From assembly GCF_026914265.1 (NCBI RefSeq), contig NC_069126.1:28415354-28479353 (forward strand): a stretch of 64,000 bases of DNA, in the 5' to 3' direction. This DNA comes from Mya arenaria. Lineage: Eukaryota; Mollusca; Bivalvia; Myida; Myidae. The notes below the pieces were generated by a model, which had not been told where the DNA came from, did no database searches, and saw nothing but the letters and a program-made list of their open reading frames with translations. The position numbers were made by a program, and so were the translations under genes. The first letter of the stretch is position 1. Each line of letters starts with the position of its first letter. This document shows positions 24,971 through 40,154 of the stretch, piece after piece.

Positions 24971-25416
24971 TGTTGAGGATGTCACCTCTGTGCCAAAGTA
25001 GAAACATATCTAATCAAAACTGCATTTTATAAAACATAAATATAAACATATGACTTTTTAAAGAAAATGTTCTTTAATATGATTTGAACAATCGGGCCCT
25101 TGGTGTTATGGTTGCTCGCATGCGGAAGATAATATTGGGAATGGTTAAAGCAGACCATCAGATATTGAGTACCTCAAGGACCACTGTGCATTGTTTCAAT
25201 ACGTATACACTTGTTTAAGCACTTGTTAAAGCAATTGACTGTGCTTAAATACTTACAATGTTATAGGCTAAAAACAAATCATCATACATATCATTTTCTG
25301 AAGTTAAGCTAACTTCCTCAACCAAAAAGAATGCCATTTAACAAAGTTGCAATGTACATATGATACATATGATGTTTATCAAGAAACTGTTTTGTACATG
25401 TCTGCGAACATAAAAT
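24971..25416. other. Intergenic, nothing recognised
   Basis: AT-rich sequence between the palindromic repeat and a tetranucleotide repeat. No exon, RNA gene or transposon feature is seen. Confidence 0.4.
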
Positions 25417-25505
25417 CGTCCGTCCGCCCGTCCGTCCTTCTGTCTGTCTGTCTGTCCGTCCGTCCGTCCGTCCGTCTGTCCGTCCGTCCGTTCGTCTGTC
25501 CGTTA
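25417..25505. repeat. GTCC/GTCT tetranucleotide repeat
   Basis: Runs of cgtccgtc and tgtctgtc over about 90 bases. Open frames across it on both strands are low-complexity artefacts. Confidence 0.95.
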
Positions 25506-25550
25506 AATGATGATAATTATATAAATTACCGCGCAAAGCAAACAATTATT

Positions 25551-25735
<185 letters not shown>

Positions 25736-26170
25736 TTAATGCTATATAATTTATTTTTTATCATTACTTGTGCTACCATTAATAGTATCTGGATAAAATA
25801 GTATTACAGCTATTCGAACAATTACTACTAGTCTATATAAACAAATTAGAAAAAAAATATTTCTTTCTTCTATATATAAATATGTCTAATTGAACATTTA
25901 CTGCACTCAAAATTTACATATCATTACAGAATTGATAAAGCGCACAACTGGTGATAAGATCCCTCAGGGTTTTGCTGATGAACAGGTAATAGGCGTTTCG
26001 AAATAATAAATAAATAATATAGTTTAAACATGTAGACTATTAAAGGCGTATAGTATTGGTTGCTTCTAAAACGTACACAATATGTACACATGTACTGAAC
26101 AATATAATGGACATAGCAATACCCTCTATCTTCCAATTAAGTCCCTATTTATAAACATTTATTTATTCAG
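25736..26170. other. Intergenic, nothing recognised
   Basis: AT-rich stretch between the TAC array and a 76-bp duplication. No supported gene. Confidence 0.4.
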
Positions 26171-26323
26171 TTTAATGAGGTGACCGCAGGGAACTTAATG
26201 GATGTTACTAGTATTTATTAGCTTTATTACTTGTTGAATCCCTTTGAGTGAGGAGACCGCAGGGAACTTTATGTTTAGTACTAGTGTTTATCAATTTTAT
26301 AAGTTTTTGAATCCCTTTGAATG
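26171..26323. repeat. 76-bp tandem duplication
   Basis: Two adjacent diverged copies, each with gaccgcagggaactt near the start and gaatccctttga near the end. Confidence 0.75.
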
Positions 26324-26881
26324 TATGAGATATACGTTTCAGTTACATTCATCAATGATATTTTGCATTTTCTGTTTGAAATGTTAAACATGAACATGGG
26401 CCAGATGACTTATCACAACGCAGTAAACTGAATACATGTGATAGGACCGGCTTCTATGTAATAGGTTGTGTACCGAATTCTCTTTTTTAATCCGAATCCT
26501 GCGTTTAACAAAAAACGTATTTGTCAATGAATTTTAGAATTGGCTTTCGAAATACTGACAATTTAGGTGTTTATGCAGAAGACGTACAACTACATTGCCT
26601 AAAATTTAAGTATAGGGAAAACATCTTTTTTATTTTAAAATGACACTTGAAAGTGTTTTTTTTTTTTTTTGGCAACATGATTTGTGAATTCTTAATATGA
26701 TTGAATATCGCGTATTTTTCAACCTAATGCAAGGGAGGCAACGCATATTTATGTTGTTTTGAATATTCAATTATAAACGAGTGATGCGTATGGTATAGCG
26801 TGATACTGAAGCGGTCAGAAAGCTTGAATATGTGACGTCGTCAGCGAAAATGAGTCCTGTTGAGGTAATCACGTTACTTGT
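26324..26881. other. Intergenic, nothing recognised
   Basis: AT-rich sequence with a T run near 26658. No supported exon or RNA gene. Confidence 0.4.
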
Positions 26882-27895
<1,014 letters not shown>

Positions 27896-30014
27896 TTCAT
27901 TTACAACACAGTCAACGCCTGCCTTTAATACTCTTACTGCTACTACTCTATATTTTACTTAAACATGTTTCACACCAGCATTTTCGGATTGATTGGAACT
28001 GTTCATTGACAATTACCCAAAGTCCATTACGGTCAGTGCCTGCCTTAGATAGTTTTTATTCAATGCTTGTGCTCAATTGTATTTAAGAGAAAACCAAGCT
28101 TTATTGAAAGTGCATTAAAACCTTAGGATGGACGCTCGATTTATTATGTGAAGAAAATAGTTTCTCCTTGTAATCAACCGAAATATTCTTGAAATATATG
28201 GTAAAAATAGCCTAGCGGTCAAAACTCCTTATTTAAAACGCAGCTTACAAGTTTCCCGACATATTATGAGTAGCAATGTATGATTGTACGCTTTATTTTA
28301 TTATATCTGAACCATCAACTTGTTGAGATGTTAAGCGGATTCACCGATGTCGACATCACTGATGAATGTCGAATCCAGTGCTTTATTGTAGTGTCAAATT
28401 TTGCAAGAAATATAAATTGACAATAAATGCCATTGTAACCACAACATATTGGTAAACGGAATTTATTTCAATTAAACGATAAGTGTCAGTTCCTGTCAAA
28501 TGACAGTGCCAATGCCTGTATTGTTTGTGTATATTGTAAATAACCTTATGCTTTATATGTGTCCATAACGTTTGTGTGTTTGTTTGTTTTTGTTTTTTGT
28601 TGTTATTTTATATGTCTATACTTTGTATTGTATTGCATATATTGTTGTATGTGTATATAAACTATACTTCTTTTCACATTTAGAGGATAAACAGAATAAA
28701 CTAAACTAAACTTTAATAATACAATGTAAATCTCCGAAATAAGCCCAGTAGGAAACTGTTTGATAAAAAATCAAGTTTAAAGGCTAATGAGCAAATGAGA
28801 CTGAAAGATAGACAGAACACGATCGAAGACAGCACACATATAATTTTGCGTTGAGATAACAGAACAGTTAATGTTGGGGTAACCGCGTTGTAGCAGTCAG
28901 TGAAACACGGGTTCACATGGTGCCCGAACAACCACGCAGTTGCCTCTATATCTATCAAAATGCAACCTTTTTCACACCGTTACGCTCTTAATACCGAACG
29001 CCAGGCAAGTGAATTTATTTTGTTATTAGTATTACGATGTTATCATTGTAGCATTAAGTGGTCAATTCTAATATTATCTGACTATAAGCTTACTGATCGC
29101 TATTCACGTTACGCTCTTTCAGGCAAATCGTTCATTAGTTTCTCTCCATGTGTCATCACTACCACCTACGTGAATGACAGCTTAAGCATTTTACGCCTTA
29201 TTGACTTGAACCAATCAACTAAGATCAATTTTGCGTTTTCATTTGTTGTAGTAGGTCATAAATGAGATTTGTTTAGTTTTAAAGAACAACAATATATCTA
29301 CTTAGCAATAAAACACTTGAACAGCTTACTAAAAACATGGAAAACACGACTGAGGGGAAAGAAATAATAATTGTATGTGGTAGTAAGATAGAGGGAGTTA
29401 AATAAACAAGATTTTTTACTCAACTGGTCACAATTACTCTCATCGCACTGAGAAACACACAATTTGTTTTGACGTGAATGCAGTTTTCATCTTGTTCAAA
29501 GGTCCACGTTGGTGAAAATCTGTTTTGATATTGATGGTTATTTATCCTTCATTACAACTTGCATTACGTGTTTTAAAACAGTCGAAAGCAGACCTTTGAT
29601 TATTATTTTGGACGATAATTCACACAGTCTTATTAAAGCCTTTGCTCCCTGATGTTAGAAATAGAAAAAACAAAACTTTTTCAATAAATTTTAAAGACGA
29701 CAAAAGAAGAAGAAGAATGTATCACAAGATATTTCAAACTTAATGTTATACTTGTATGTATATACAAAACGTCATTGGGTAAGCAAAGAGTACGTAAGTT
29801 TCACCATAAGTACGCCGTTATTTGTGTTTATCATTATCTAAGAATACCGTTCATCTTAGTATTTTGGTTGCTATACACATGAAACTTCGTAGAAATGTTG
29901 GTCACCATACATTATTTCTTTATTTTGATATATATTCACAAAAAGAATACTGCTTAGGTAAAGGCTATGTGTGCTTTACCCAGTATAGCACTTTTCATAC
30001 AATGGCCCTGACAA
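27896..30014. other. Intergenic; possible transposon 3' end near 28330-28715
   Basis: Around 28480-28715 a T/GT-rich stretch ends in aataaactaaactaaac, a simple tail of the kind seen at the 3' ends of non-LTR elements. No reverse transcriptase sequence precedes it, so this is weak. ORFs at 28713-28958 and 28900-29265 show no family signature. Confidence 0.3.
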
Positions 30015-30395
30015 TGGTAGTCAAAAAAAAGTCTTAATCCGACCCCGTGTCCATTCGAAGTCCACGGCAATGGTAGACAATAAACAGTCTCAGTCAACTC
30101 TCGCTTCCATTCAAGACATTGACTATGACAGTCAATAAATAGTATCAGCCAGACGACGTTTACATTAAATGTAATTGACAATTGCAGTCAATGCAGCAAT
30201 AAACCGTCCCAGTCAATCCTCGTTTCCATTCAAGACATTGAATCTGACAGTCAATAAATAGTCTCAGCCAGGCTTCGTTTACATTGCATGTCATTGACAA
30301 TTGAGGTCAATGCAGGCAATACTTAGTTTCAGTCAATCTTCGTTTTTTCATTCAATGACATTGATAATGGCAGTCAATAAATAGCCACGCTATGT
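30015..30395. repeat. Tandem repeat with about 60-bp subunit and 120-bp higher-order period
   Basis: Segments containing cattcaagacattga end at 30120 and again at 30240, exactly 120 apart. Between them lie alternate versions with tttacattaaatgtaattga or tttacattgcatgtcattga. Each half has a gacagtcaataaatag-like or cagtcaat segment. Confidence 0.8.
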
Positions 30396-33300
30396 TAAAT
30401 CTCTTAATTACAATGTACGTAATGTGTCTGAAACTCCCTGTTGTTAATATGTCATAAACTCCCTATAATTATCCATTTATATAAAAACAACGATGTTATA
30501 ATCAATGTACGTTGTACAAGTTTTAATAAAATTGTTATGCTCTTTTCTACCTCATAAACATCACGCGATCACAAGTTGGCCTGGAATTGAGCTTTAGCGT
30601 GACCATTATACATATACAATATATTGTTTCAAAGAACAATCTTCACTAAATTATTTGTCGATAAGCTATGTATCTACGTCATAAAAGATAGGCGGCTTTT
30701 TTACTATTTCTGAAAAAATACTTACGCTTGTTGCTTAATGAGGCACTGAAACAAGTTGATATCAGTAACGAACTATTGATAAAGCAGCTTTTAAAATTAA
30801 TTTATTCCATGGTATTGAAAATGGTGAAGAACAATTTTAATAATTCGAATAATTTCTGGTTAAGAAGGTCGTAGAGATTACACCCGATGCCCTTTAGCTA
30901 ACCAATTGGATTGGACTAGCCTATGTACGACATCGATAAGTTCCGGAAGTGCGGCACCAAATTATTATATAATCTTTCAATTGAAACCTAACAAAAATCC
31001 TTTAACAAGATTAGTATTTAATTTAAACAGGGTTGCTTTATATCATTGGGCAGTGAATAAATTAATAAAAGATGCATTTTTTTACAATATGTTGTATATG
31101 CTATTCGTCCCATTTAAAAAGCTTCTAGAAGAAATTATAAATGTGAATACACATTAAGTTTCTCTATGAAAACTCGGATTGTAATGAAATATGTGTACAG
31201 TCTGGGGCTTATATGTATTTATAATTGTGTGATTGGTCCATTTCATGTAACCAATGAAGTGTTGTTTCGCATGTATGTCAAAAATGGTTTGTACATGGTT
31301 ATATTATAACTAGAACAAGATACGACTTTTAGGCAAACTTGTTGACAGTAAAAAATGAATAGTCTCAAAACGTTGCCATACTTTTGACAGAAAATGCATT
31401 TGTATAAAGATAGATTCAAACTCTTAATATATGGCATTTCCTTTTAAGTTGGTTATACATATCTTGAAAGCACTTATCAAGGAATTGTCCCGGACGTAGT
31501 TTACCTCAAACATAACGCAATAAATTAAACACACTTAAATAACAATTTTAAACATGTGGGCGCAATGTTTCGTTTGAACTAAATGATTGGAAGCTTTGCT
31601 CCGACATAAATTATGTATGTGTAATTTATTGAAACAACAATGCATTAAATAATACGTTGACATATACCTCCTGTTTTTGTTTTCCCTTTAATACTGTTTT
31701 AACAATCATTATGTTTGTCTTGAAAATTAATCTTAATTATGTATTAGTGATATGTACTGTCTTTCAATCAACATTGTTGTTAATATACTCTCCTTTTCCT
31801 GGAACTGTTGTGTGTGTTTTTTTCTAGGTACTTGCTAATGTCTTTGTCATTTACGCCTTAATAATAGGGTTCGTTATCATAGATTAGTTCCAGCACTCGA
31901 TTCCAGTGCAAAACAATAAATTACCTGTCACATGTTTTTCACGAATACATAGCGCCGTTTTATTGAACGACTTAATCAGCACAGATAGTAGAGTAAGCTG
32001 ATTTCTAATTTCATCAATACCTAAGATATCATGACAGGGGGTCGCACATAGGCAATGTAATAATGACATTTATTCGCATAATATACTAAAAAAAACGGTA
32101 AATACTTATACTTAGCCATTTCTAAATAAGTTTCCACTAAATTATGTAGCTCTTCTATGTCGACTCTTAAAGAGCTGAAACATTAAAGCTACTTTAAAGA
32201 ACATATTATGCTCCCTCCTCAAGACAGTTATACATTGAGGTATTTTTTTCTGAATATTTGCTCAATGAATCCCGATCGACGTTCACATTTATCATTATAT
32301 AAACTAACTTTATTTCCTTTTCAACGATTATGAAATAATTAATTGGTACTTTTGTTGGTACGCGGTAAGGCGAGAGTGTGATCTTGTATTTCTTGTGTGG
32401 TCCGTTGTGTTGTTTTGTGCGTTGAGTGCCTGTAGTTAAATGGCTCAGGCCGAAGCCTTTTGCCTTACAACATGTTTACTGTTACATGTTTAGCTCCTGA
32501 GCTTGCCCCTGATATTTCCATAGTATTAATAAAAGAAACTAACAAAGAATTCGGCCACAGTCGTACCCATTCATTAACTTTCTTATAAAATAAAGAAACA
32601 CTGTTAGCTTTCTATAACGCAGTATTTCTAAACTAAAGTGTCGCGACGTTTTGCGAGTTGTTTCATGTCGAGAAGAACACGAAATGACATATAGACATTG
32701 AGGTAAGCGTCTATGAGCGCAAATCGACTTACATGTGTGGTACAACTTTTAGACGAGGATCAGAAATTGTTTCTTTAAGTTCACTAGGGATGTCGAACGT
32801 TGCGACTAAAGACGTCAAATTTCAAAACTGTTTTGACATACTGATATTCTCTATGCACACGTCGCAACTCGACCGTGGCAATGCCCTCGTGGATAACACA
32901 TAAACATTTCTTTCAAACTTCTAATCATTTTGTATCTATTTATACATCTTAAGAGTGGTTTTATAAATAATCATGTCAATTCTTAAACGACGAAAGGTTT
33001 TGCGTGTCTTCTCGGTCTTTTAAACGAGTGCTGTGTTGTTAGCAGGCTAACTTACAATTACAAGCAGCTGTTTGTATGGCGCAGCTTTTTAAATTTATAT
33101 ATGGAAAAGTGTACTATAAAAAATCTTTAAAATGCTCATTTTACCATAAGAAAGAACTGACAGAATAACGTACTCTATCACTGTGAAGCCAGATAATGTT
33201 CAACAAAAATATAATTTGAATAACTTTGGTTCTACTGCATGTAGAATACTCGGCAGAGTGCAGTATTGCGAGTATAATGACCGTCTATATAATTTTATAG

Positions 33301-34509
33301 GCCATGCTGGACAGTGTTTTCTTTGTATTATTTTTATGTTAAATACCATGCTATTGGAGCGGTAACACGTATATAGAGCTTATTCGTGCAATAAACATCA
33401 TGCGGATACATTACAATGCTATCCACTTATACGAACGCTGGTCATGGAACAACACGATACAAAACAGACATTTCTCCAACTACCATTCTGAACTAAAGCG
33501 TTCATATATAATTTTGATGCCTAGGGGTTTGGATGAAGTATCTTTTACATAAACAATTAATAGATTACATTGTTCCACGAGTAATTATAACAAGACAACA
33601 TGATACAACACATATAGCATTGATTCTACCGATGTATGTGATTTGATAATTTTAAGATACGATTTCAATTAGACATATTCATACCCACTGCACGTATGCA
33701 GTTGTTGTATTGACATTCTTCGAGATCTGAGCTTGTATCCGTACATAACTCTAAATCCTTCTGCGAATCTTCATAACTTGTATATGAAAAAGAACTGTAT
33801 GAAAATAAATAAATAAATAAATGTAAACTGTACGAACAACAGGGCAATATAAGGTACAAGGACGTATTTTTGTAATAACTCTCGACCTAGAGATCGACAT
33901 AGGAACCGAATCGATCGAATCGGATAGCTCGACTGGCCAACACTGCAGTCCAAATAACTAGACAGTGAAGTGCATATTATATTGTTACAAACCTGATCTC
34001 CCCTTGAAATGAAATAATTAGAATAATTATAATAATTAGAATAATTATTAACGGAAAATACTTTTCATACATTAAAATCAATACTAAGTGTTATATTTAC
34101 CTGTGTAGAATACATACCCAGTTTAAATTGCCTTATAGAAGTCTGGAACAATATAACAGTGGTATGGAATAAGAGAGCCAAACTTGTTAGACTGATATCC
34201 ATCCTTTCAGAAGCATGAATCCGCTTTTAGACAGTAAGCCTATCGAAGAGCAAGCACATAACAATTCCCCAACTAATCGTGATTTACAAACATGCTCAGC
34301 ACTTCATAGCGAATAACAGCTCTAAATGGTTTATTCGGCTTTGAATAACTTTAAAGAATGCTAATTTGGTATTAGGTCAGCACCCCTCCATCTCCAGTGC
34401 CAGTTTTGTATCGAACACCATTTTGGTTTCATTAACCACTTACCTTGTACCAATCCCGTGCAAATACCATATTGGTATTACTCTCTAAAGACGAAACCAA
34501 CTGACTGAC
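30396..34509. other. Intergenic, no gene supported
   Basis: About 4 kb of AT-rich DNA. A TAAA repeat lies near 33805 and an aataattagaat-type repeat near 34020. The stretch 32345-32545 is GT-rich and ends in aataaaagaaac, and could be the 3' end of an unrecognised element. Small ORFs (30906-31157, 31884-32069, 33183-33365) lack splice or domain support. Confidence 0.35.
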
Positions 34510-35240
34510 ATTTATTTAAGTGTTAAAACCAAATCTGGTAACTACCACATACTTCTTGTAGACAAAGTTCCCAAACCAAATCTGGTAAATACCATTCTAA
34601 CAGTGTTTAATTGTTATGACTAAATTTGGTAAATATAAAACCTACTGTGTTTAAGTATTATAACCAAATCTGGTAACTTCCACATACATCGTCGAGACAA
34701 AGTAAAGTTACCAGATCTAGCAAATACCATACTTACAGTGCTAAAGTGTAATGGCCAAATCTGGTAAATGTCATACCAACAGTGTGTTATAACCAAATCT
34801 GGTAAATATTATACCTACAATGTTTGAGTGTTATAACCAAATCTGATGAATATCATACCTACAGTGTTTAAGTGTTATAACCAAACTGGTGAATATCATA
34901 CCTACAGTTTTCAAGTGTTATAACCAAATCTGGTGAATATCATACCTACAATGTTCAATCTACAGTGTTTAAGTGTTATAACCAAATCTGGTGAATATCA
35001 TACCTACAATGTTTAAGTGTAATGACAACATCTGGTAATTTCAACATACTTCGTGTAGACAAAGAACCCATACAAAAACTGGTAATTGCCATACTACCAT
35101 TGTTTAAGTGTAATGATCAATTCTGGTAACTTCCACATACCTAGTGTAGACTATGTACCCATACCAAATCTGGTTAATAATGTAAAAATGTAATAACCAA
35201 ATCGTGTAAATTCCAAACACATCGTGGAGTACTTAAACAA
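34510..35240. repeat. 44-bp minisatellite
   Basis: Roughly 15 diverged copies of a 44-bp unit built around aaccaaatctggtgaatatc and acctacagtgtttaagtgtt. The most regular part is 34780-35020. Confidence 0.88.
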
Positions 35241-35935
35241 TGACAGTGTTTTTCAACGTTATAAGTGCCTGTACAAAACCCGGCAAATGACAACTAAGCC
35301 TTATTACCTACAACATAATATTTTGAATTAGTTGCCAACCACCTGTTTTTCCAGATCTGCAGTCTACCACCCTCACTAGATCTGGTGTATTTAAATCATC
35401 TATCGTATTTTAACTGCTCTGATATACCACTCCCCAACCGGCCCAATCTACCTTTACTTACCATTGGACAATCAAGGAACAACATACGACAACATCAGCC
35501 GGTTAGGCCAGGACGGGTTCTGTTACTACCTATTAAGTCAACCATACGTTGGGCTTACCGACGCAACTTCCCGGACTAAATCGCTTACAAAGACGTTAAA
35601 TACTTATGAAATATATCTGTTCGTTACAGTTGTATAAAGATGTTATATATGTTTGACTCTTTATCTGAGTCACCGATAATTTATCGAAAGCCAGGTCCAA
35701 ACGGACCCTGTTACACTAGAAAAACCCCAAACGTCATAACCTGGGTCGTAACAATATAAACATAGACAGTACAAGTGTATATTTATGAAACAACAATATT
35801 TTTTCAATATTGTTTTAACATTTTATCATCGTTATTTTTATTTTTTATTTATTTTTATCTTCATTTTTTTTAATAACACCAGTTTTAAAACCTAGTGCCA
35901 GTTAGCAGATACATGCACGTGTTTGAAACAAACCA
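35241..35935. other. Intergenic and likely 3' UTR of the minus-strand GPCR
   Basis: The part next to the GPCR stop (about 35800-35935) is T/A-rich with TTTATT (AATAAA on the minus strand) near 35837, fitting a polyadenylation region. The stretch 35385-35760 is more GC-balanced and may be an old element; no family recognised. Confidence 0.4.
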
Positions 35936-38900
35936 TCATGGCCTACATCGATAAACACATCTCAAAACCTTCATAAAAGCTTGTCGAAATTCTTTACTCG
36001 TATAGGCGTATATAAACGGATTCAGGGTCGAATTTAGGTATGTCATCCAAAAAAAGAACGTGTACAAATCTCCCGGAACCAACTCTGATGCCCATGCGTA
36101 CGTATCAAAGACGATGTAAAACGGGAACCAACATATTAGATAGCTACTCATCACGTAAGTCAGAGTTATGAAAATCCTTCGCTCTCGAACATTCCCACCA
36201 TTCTCCTTCCTGAATGGATTCCTCCGGGAGTCGTAGGTTTTATATGTTTTTGTCAATCTTCCTTTCGAGCCAAATCCAGTTTGGCTTGTAGAGGCTCCGT
36301 CCGCAGTACTTCTACCGACACTCAAATACTTGTTTGGGGTTTTATCAGTCATCGTACGATCTCCTCTTGATTCACTATTTTGCAACACGTTAGCCCTGGC
36401 AAGATTGACATCAGTTCTTACCGTAGACACGCTACTTCGGGTTTGAAGGCTAATCCCTGTGTTTGCCGCGATTTTTAATGCTTGGCATCGCATAACGTAG
36501 AGCACTTTCAAATAAGAGAACACCATCACCAGGCAGGGAATGTAATGCCCCATTATAGCCACAAATATGACAAACTCGCGGTTGTTCGACGGCTCCCAGA
36601 TACAGAAATGATCCTCATTATGTTGCAGTCGGTCGGCGATAAAGGGTGGTGTCCATACTGCAACTACACAGAACCTGCAAATAATGATCGAAAAAAAGCG
36701 TATAAGACAAGTAAAGACTTTGTTTATATATATATATTTGAAACACACCCACTAATTCTGATGCTATGAGGCGTTGACAGAATTAATTTTACCCTTATGT
36801 TGCTGTCAATTTTGCAGCCTCATTCAAACCCTGACGATTGTCTTCATATATTCACATATAAGATGTATTTTCCGCTTTCGAGGGATCCCTCTTCCGGAAC
36901 TAATTACATTTATATCATTTTCATCTGTATTGCACGTTCGCTTTAGTCAATATTTCTGCGCAAAGAACCCCCCCCCCCCCTTGATATTATACGAAATGTA
37001 ATAAAATGAAATAATATTAAGTAAAGCTTCATACTGGCTTAATTGATCATACAAGTAAATGCATGAGGTGACTACAACGAATCCCTGAAAGCTTCCTAGA
37101 AGAAGAGTCTTAAATACCTTATGCAAATATCACCATTAGACTTATAACTTTAATATCATCACGCAAACATTCCAAAGGCGTGTCTTATTACACTTGGCAT
37201 ATTAAATACGTTCTATAAGCATACGTTTGAATAAAATGACAAGGTAATTTGCTGCCAAGGCAACAGTTTCTACCTGCGTATTAAAACAACCCTCTTAGTT
37301 TAAAATGAAACTTGATGTTAACTGATTTTTTACACCTTTAATGTACGATATGTTTTTTCAAATAATTGCAATTAAAAGAAATGAATAATTTTGATCTGAA
37401 ACCAAGTTGCAGCTTATAGAAATCAGGATGTTTTATTAATTATTTGCATGTATATTGTTGCCTTACAAATGATTGCAGCGTCGTTCTTCTTTAACGTTGT
37501 ATTCAAATCATTCGACCTAAAGATATTAACAGTATGATATCAAAATTATTTCCATGAAATAAGTATAATTATCTTGTTTATTTTGCTAAACAGACACCAA
37601 TCATTAAACTGGTCGTATTATTTTGATACTTGTACCAACGTTTTTCTTAGCTTAACTTTTACTTAGATCCGGATTAATAGGATATAATTAAAAAAAAAAT
37701 CCAATGCGTTTCGCTTAATGAAACATTTCTCATCGAAGAATATCCATAGCTAAAACGTAAGGCATTCGATTTAGTTATTTAAAGACCTTTTCTATTTTAT
37801 TGTTTTTCGTGTCAAAAGATAATCGTTCACTTCCGAGCAGATAAAACGCTCACCTGTAAATGAGGATGTCAAGTGTTATCGCTTGACAGATGGGAAATTA
37901 TAGCATTCATTAACACCGGCTTGGATGATATCTTCAAGAATAGAAGGAGTCCGAGAATTAAAATGAAATATTCGGAAAATATTCATGGACGTTCAAGTTT
38001 GTAAAAACATACGCCAGAAACGAAAATTGCAGTCGGCGTTCATGGCTTTATCATTTGAATATCTTCCCATAGTGACACAAATAATTCATCTGGTAGGAGA
38101 ATACCATACATTACGTTTACCATTAAACCAATTTCAAACAATATTAAGCTTGACATTTTTATATGAAAACCTTTCGGAAGCAGAATCTTTATCCAACATA
38201 TGGACTGTGTGAAACATTTCATTTACAGTAATGATATATTTCAACGCTGTTTACTTTACATCGGCTAAAGCGCTTCCTGTTCCTAGGAATCATCAAAAAT
38301 ATGAAATGATATCTGTGACAAACAATCTAAAAAGGAATAGTTATTCCACCGACTCATGTCAGTTGTTCTTGAAGTGTTTCTTGGAATAATTTGCCGCTTT
38401 AACTTTTTCCTTTGGCTTCCTGCAACTTGCAATATCAATATTGATTGTAACTCTGAATTATCCAAGTATCAATGAAAGCTTCTGTAATCACTCACAGAGA
38501 AGCGGATTATGGCAATTAAATGATATATAATTACAAGGACCTTTTTAAAGCATGACATTATGTGATTCATGCATAAACGACCAGTAATGTTAATGATGGG
38601 GTTACTTCACACTCGAAGTATCATTCATGTGTATGTTATGAATATTGAGCACACATGTTTAACCACTCGAAAGAATATCAAAGACTACCAGAACATATAT
38701 GAATCAATAACACTAATTTTGAAATACACCAATTTATTTATATATGTGCCAATATGTTTAAGGTAGACGTTAAAATTATGGTTAAGTTTACCTATAAAGC
38801 TTAAGGAAAGCTATAATGTGTTTCTGGTTAGGTTGTAACCGAATGTCTCTTCAGCGTGAGTCGGATACATCTTCCATTCACTATATACGTCTTGGACGGG

Positions 38901-40154
38901 AGTGGTCAGTTCTGTCATTAGTCTATATACGTATTTGGCAAAAGGCAGGACACATGTTCCGTTAGTCAATAAACCTCAATGTAGCAGTTTTTAAGGAGTG
39001 TTTATTTAAAATAAAGTACTTTTCAAACCGATGCTGAAAAATTACAGTGACAGTTTCTATTTTTTTTATCTCACTGCAAGAGTTTGATGTATACATAAAC
39101 ATATTGAAACTATTACTATGATGTGTTACTCTGAACAAATCAAAACCAATATCGCTACAAACACGATAGCAATACGTGAATACGAACAGATTGACGAATG
39201 TATAATGTCATTTTACAATTGACGTATAAGTGTTTGGATATAAAAAGCTAATATAAAGTACGAAATAAAAATATAGGTGGTAACAAGGTGGTAACAAGAT
39301 TCAATACACTTTCAAAAGCAATCAAATACAAGTATATAAAGGATATTGCATTGATCACTCAGAAACGGGATGTATTAAACGACGTTAACATGATAAAAAA
39401 TAGCCTTGGTCGTTTTTTAATCACAATCTAGTAAACGAATATACAGAATAGCGTATTGAAAACAAGAAATGTTACAGTATTTTTAAATCTTATGTATATA
39501 TTTTAATATGTGCTGCACTGAATGCATAAAATGTTGTTATCAACGCGAAAAAATTAAATTGCTACTCATATCATATTACCTATTAGTATATACTATATTG
39601 TTGACATGTAGAATTATGTATAAATTGTTTTTTGTTTTATTTTAGGAAAGTTGGAGATAATTTCCTTACCATATAAACATGAGTATCATTACAGTTCGGC
39701 AACGGTTGTTATATTTTTTGTAATTGATAGCCCATGTGACGCACCAGAAGCGGTCTACGGAGATAGCGACTAACGTAAACACAGACGCAAATGTCATCGC
39801 AAAGTCAAAGTAGATCCACACACCGCACATGATGCGTCCGAACGGCCAGTATCCAAGCAGCGTATCCAACGTATGAAAGGTCATTGCCGTTATGGCAACG
39901 AAGAAGTCCCTTACTGCTAGGATTAGTATGTAGAGGTTAAATGGGTGTAATAAACGTCTCTCAATTGCGAACGATAGGAGTACAAGCAGATTTCCAAATA
40001 TTGTCACTAGGTCCATTAGAGTCTACACCACGGCAAGGATAATGTTTTTAGCCGTAACTTGAAAATCTGGAGGCACAAACTCAGTATTATTGTTTCCAGT
40101 ATTAACTACTGTGGTGTTTTCAAAATGTGTAGTATTATTAGCAATTCCCGTCAT
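35936..40154 (-). CDS. Class A aminergic-type G-protein-coupled receptor, two exons, one in-frame stop in TM1
   Basis: Exon 1 is 40154-39670 and exon 2 is 36674-35936. The split TGG codon joins FI-W-FCVVAVW in TM4, with donor gtaagg and acceptor ttgcag. The total is 408 codons including the stop. Seen: glycosylatable N-terminus (NNT, NTT), TM1 with GN, TM2 with LAVRD, Cys110 before TM3, Asp117 in the amine-binding position of TM3, DRF at 134-136 instead of DRY, TM4 Trp, extracellular-loop Cys (FCIW), a loop 3 of over 100 residues, TM6 CWFPF, and TM7 WMTYLNSTLNPFIY. This pattern fits histamine-, muscarinic- or octopamine-like receptors; the ligand cannot be assigned. Codon 44 is TAG (40025-40023) inside TM1. 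A start at Met47 would lose half of TM1. It could be a sequencing error, a null allele or a young pseudogene; everything else is intact. Confidence 0.85.
36675..39669 (-). other. Intron of the GPCR gene
   Basis: A 3-kb intron with ttgcag acceptor and gtaagg donor on the minus strand. It holds a run of C at 36967-36980 and no other recognised element. ORFs inside it are short and unsupported. Confidence 0.75.

Noticed and set aside
28900..29265. 121-codon ORF as a gene
   Set aside because: No domain, no signal or TM pattern, no flanking splice structure; its composition is like the surrounding non-coding DNA.
35385..35760. Fragment of an LTR retroelement
   Set aside because: The composition differs from its surroundings, but no LTR ends, primer site or polymerase motif can be seen.
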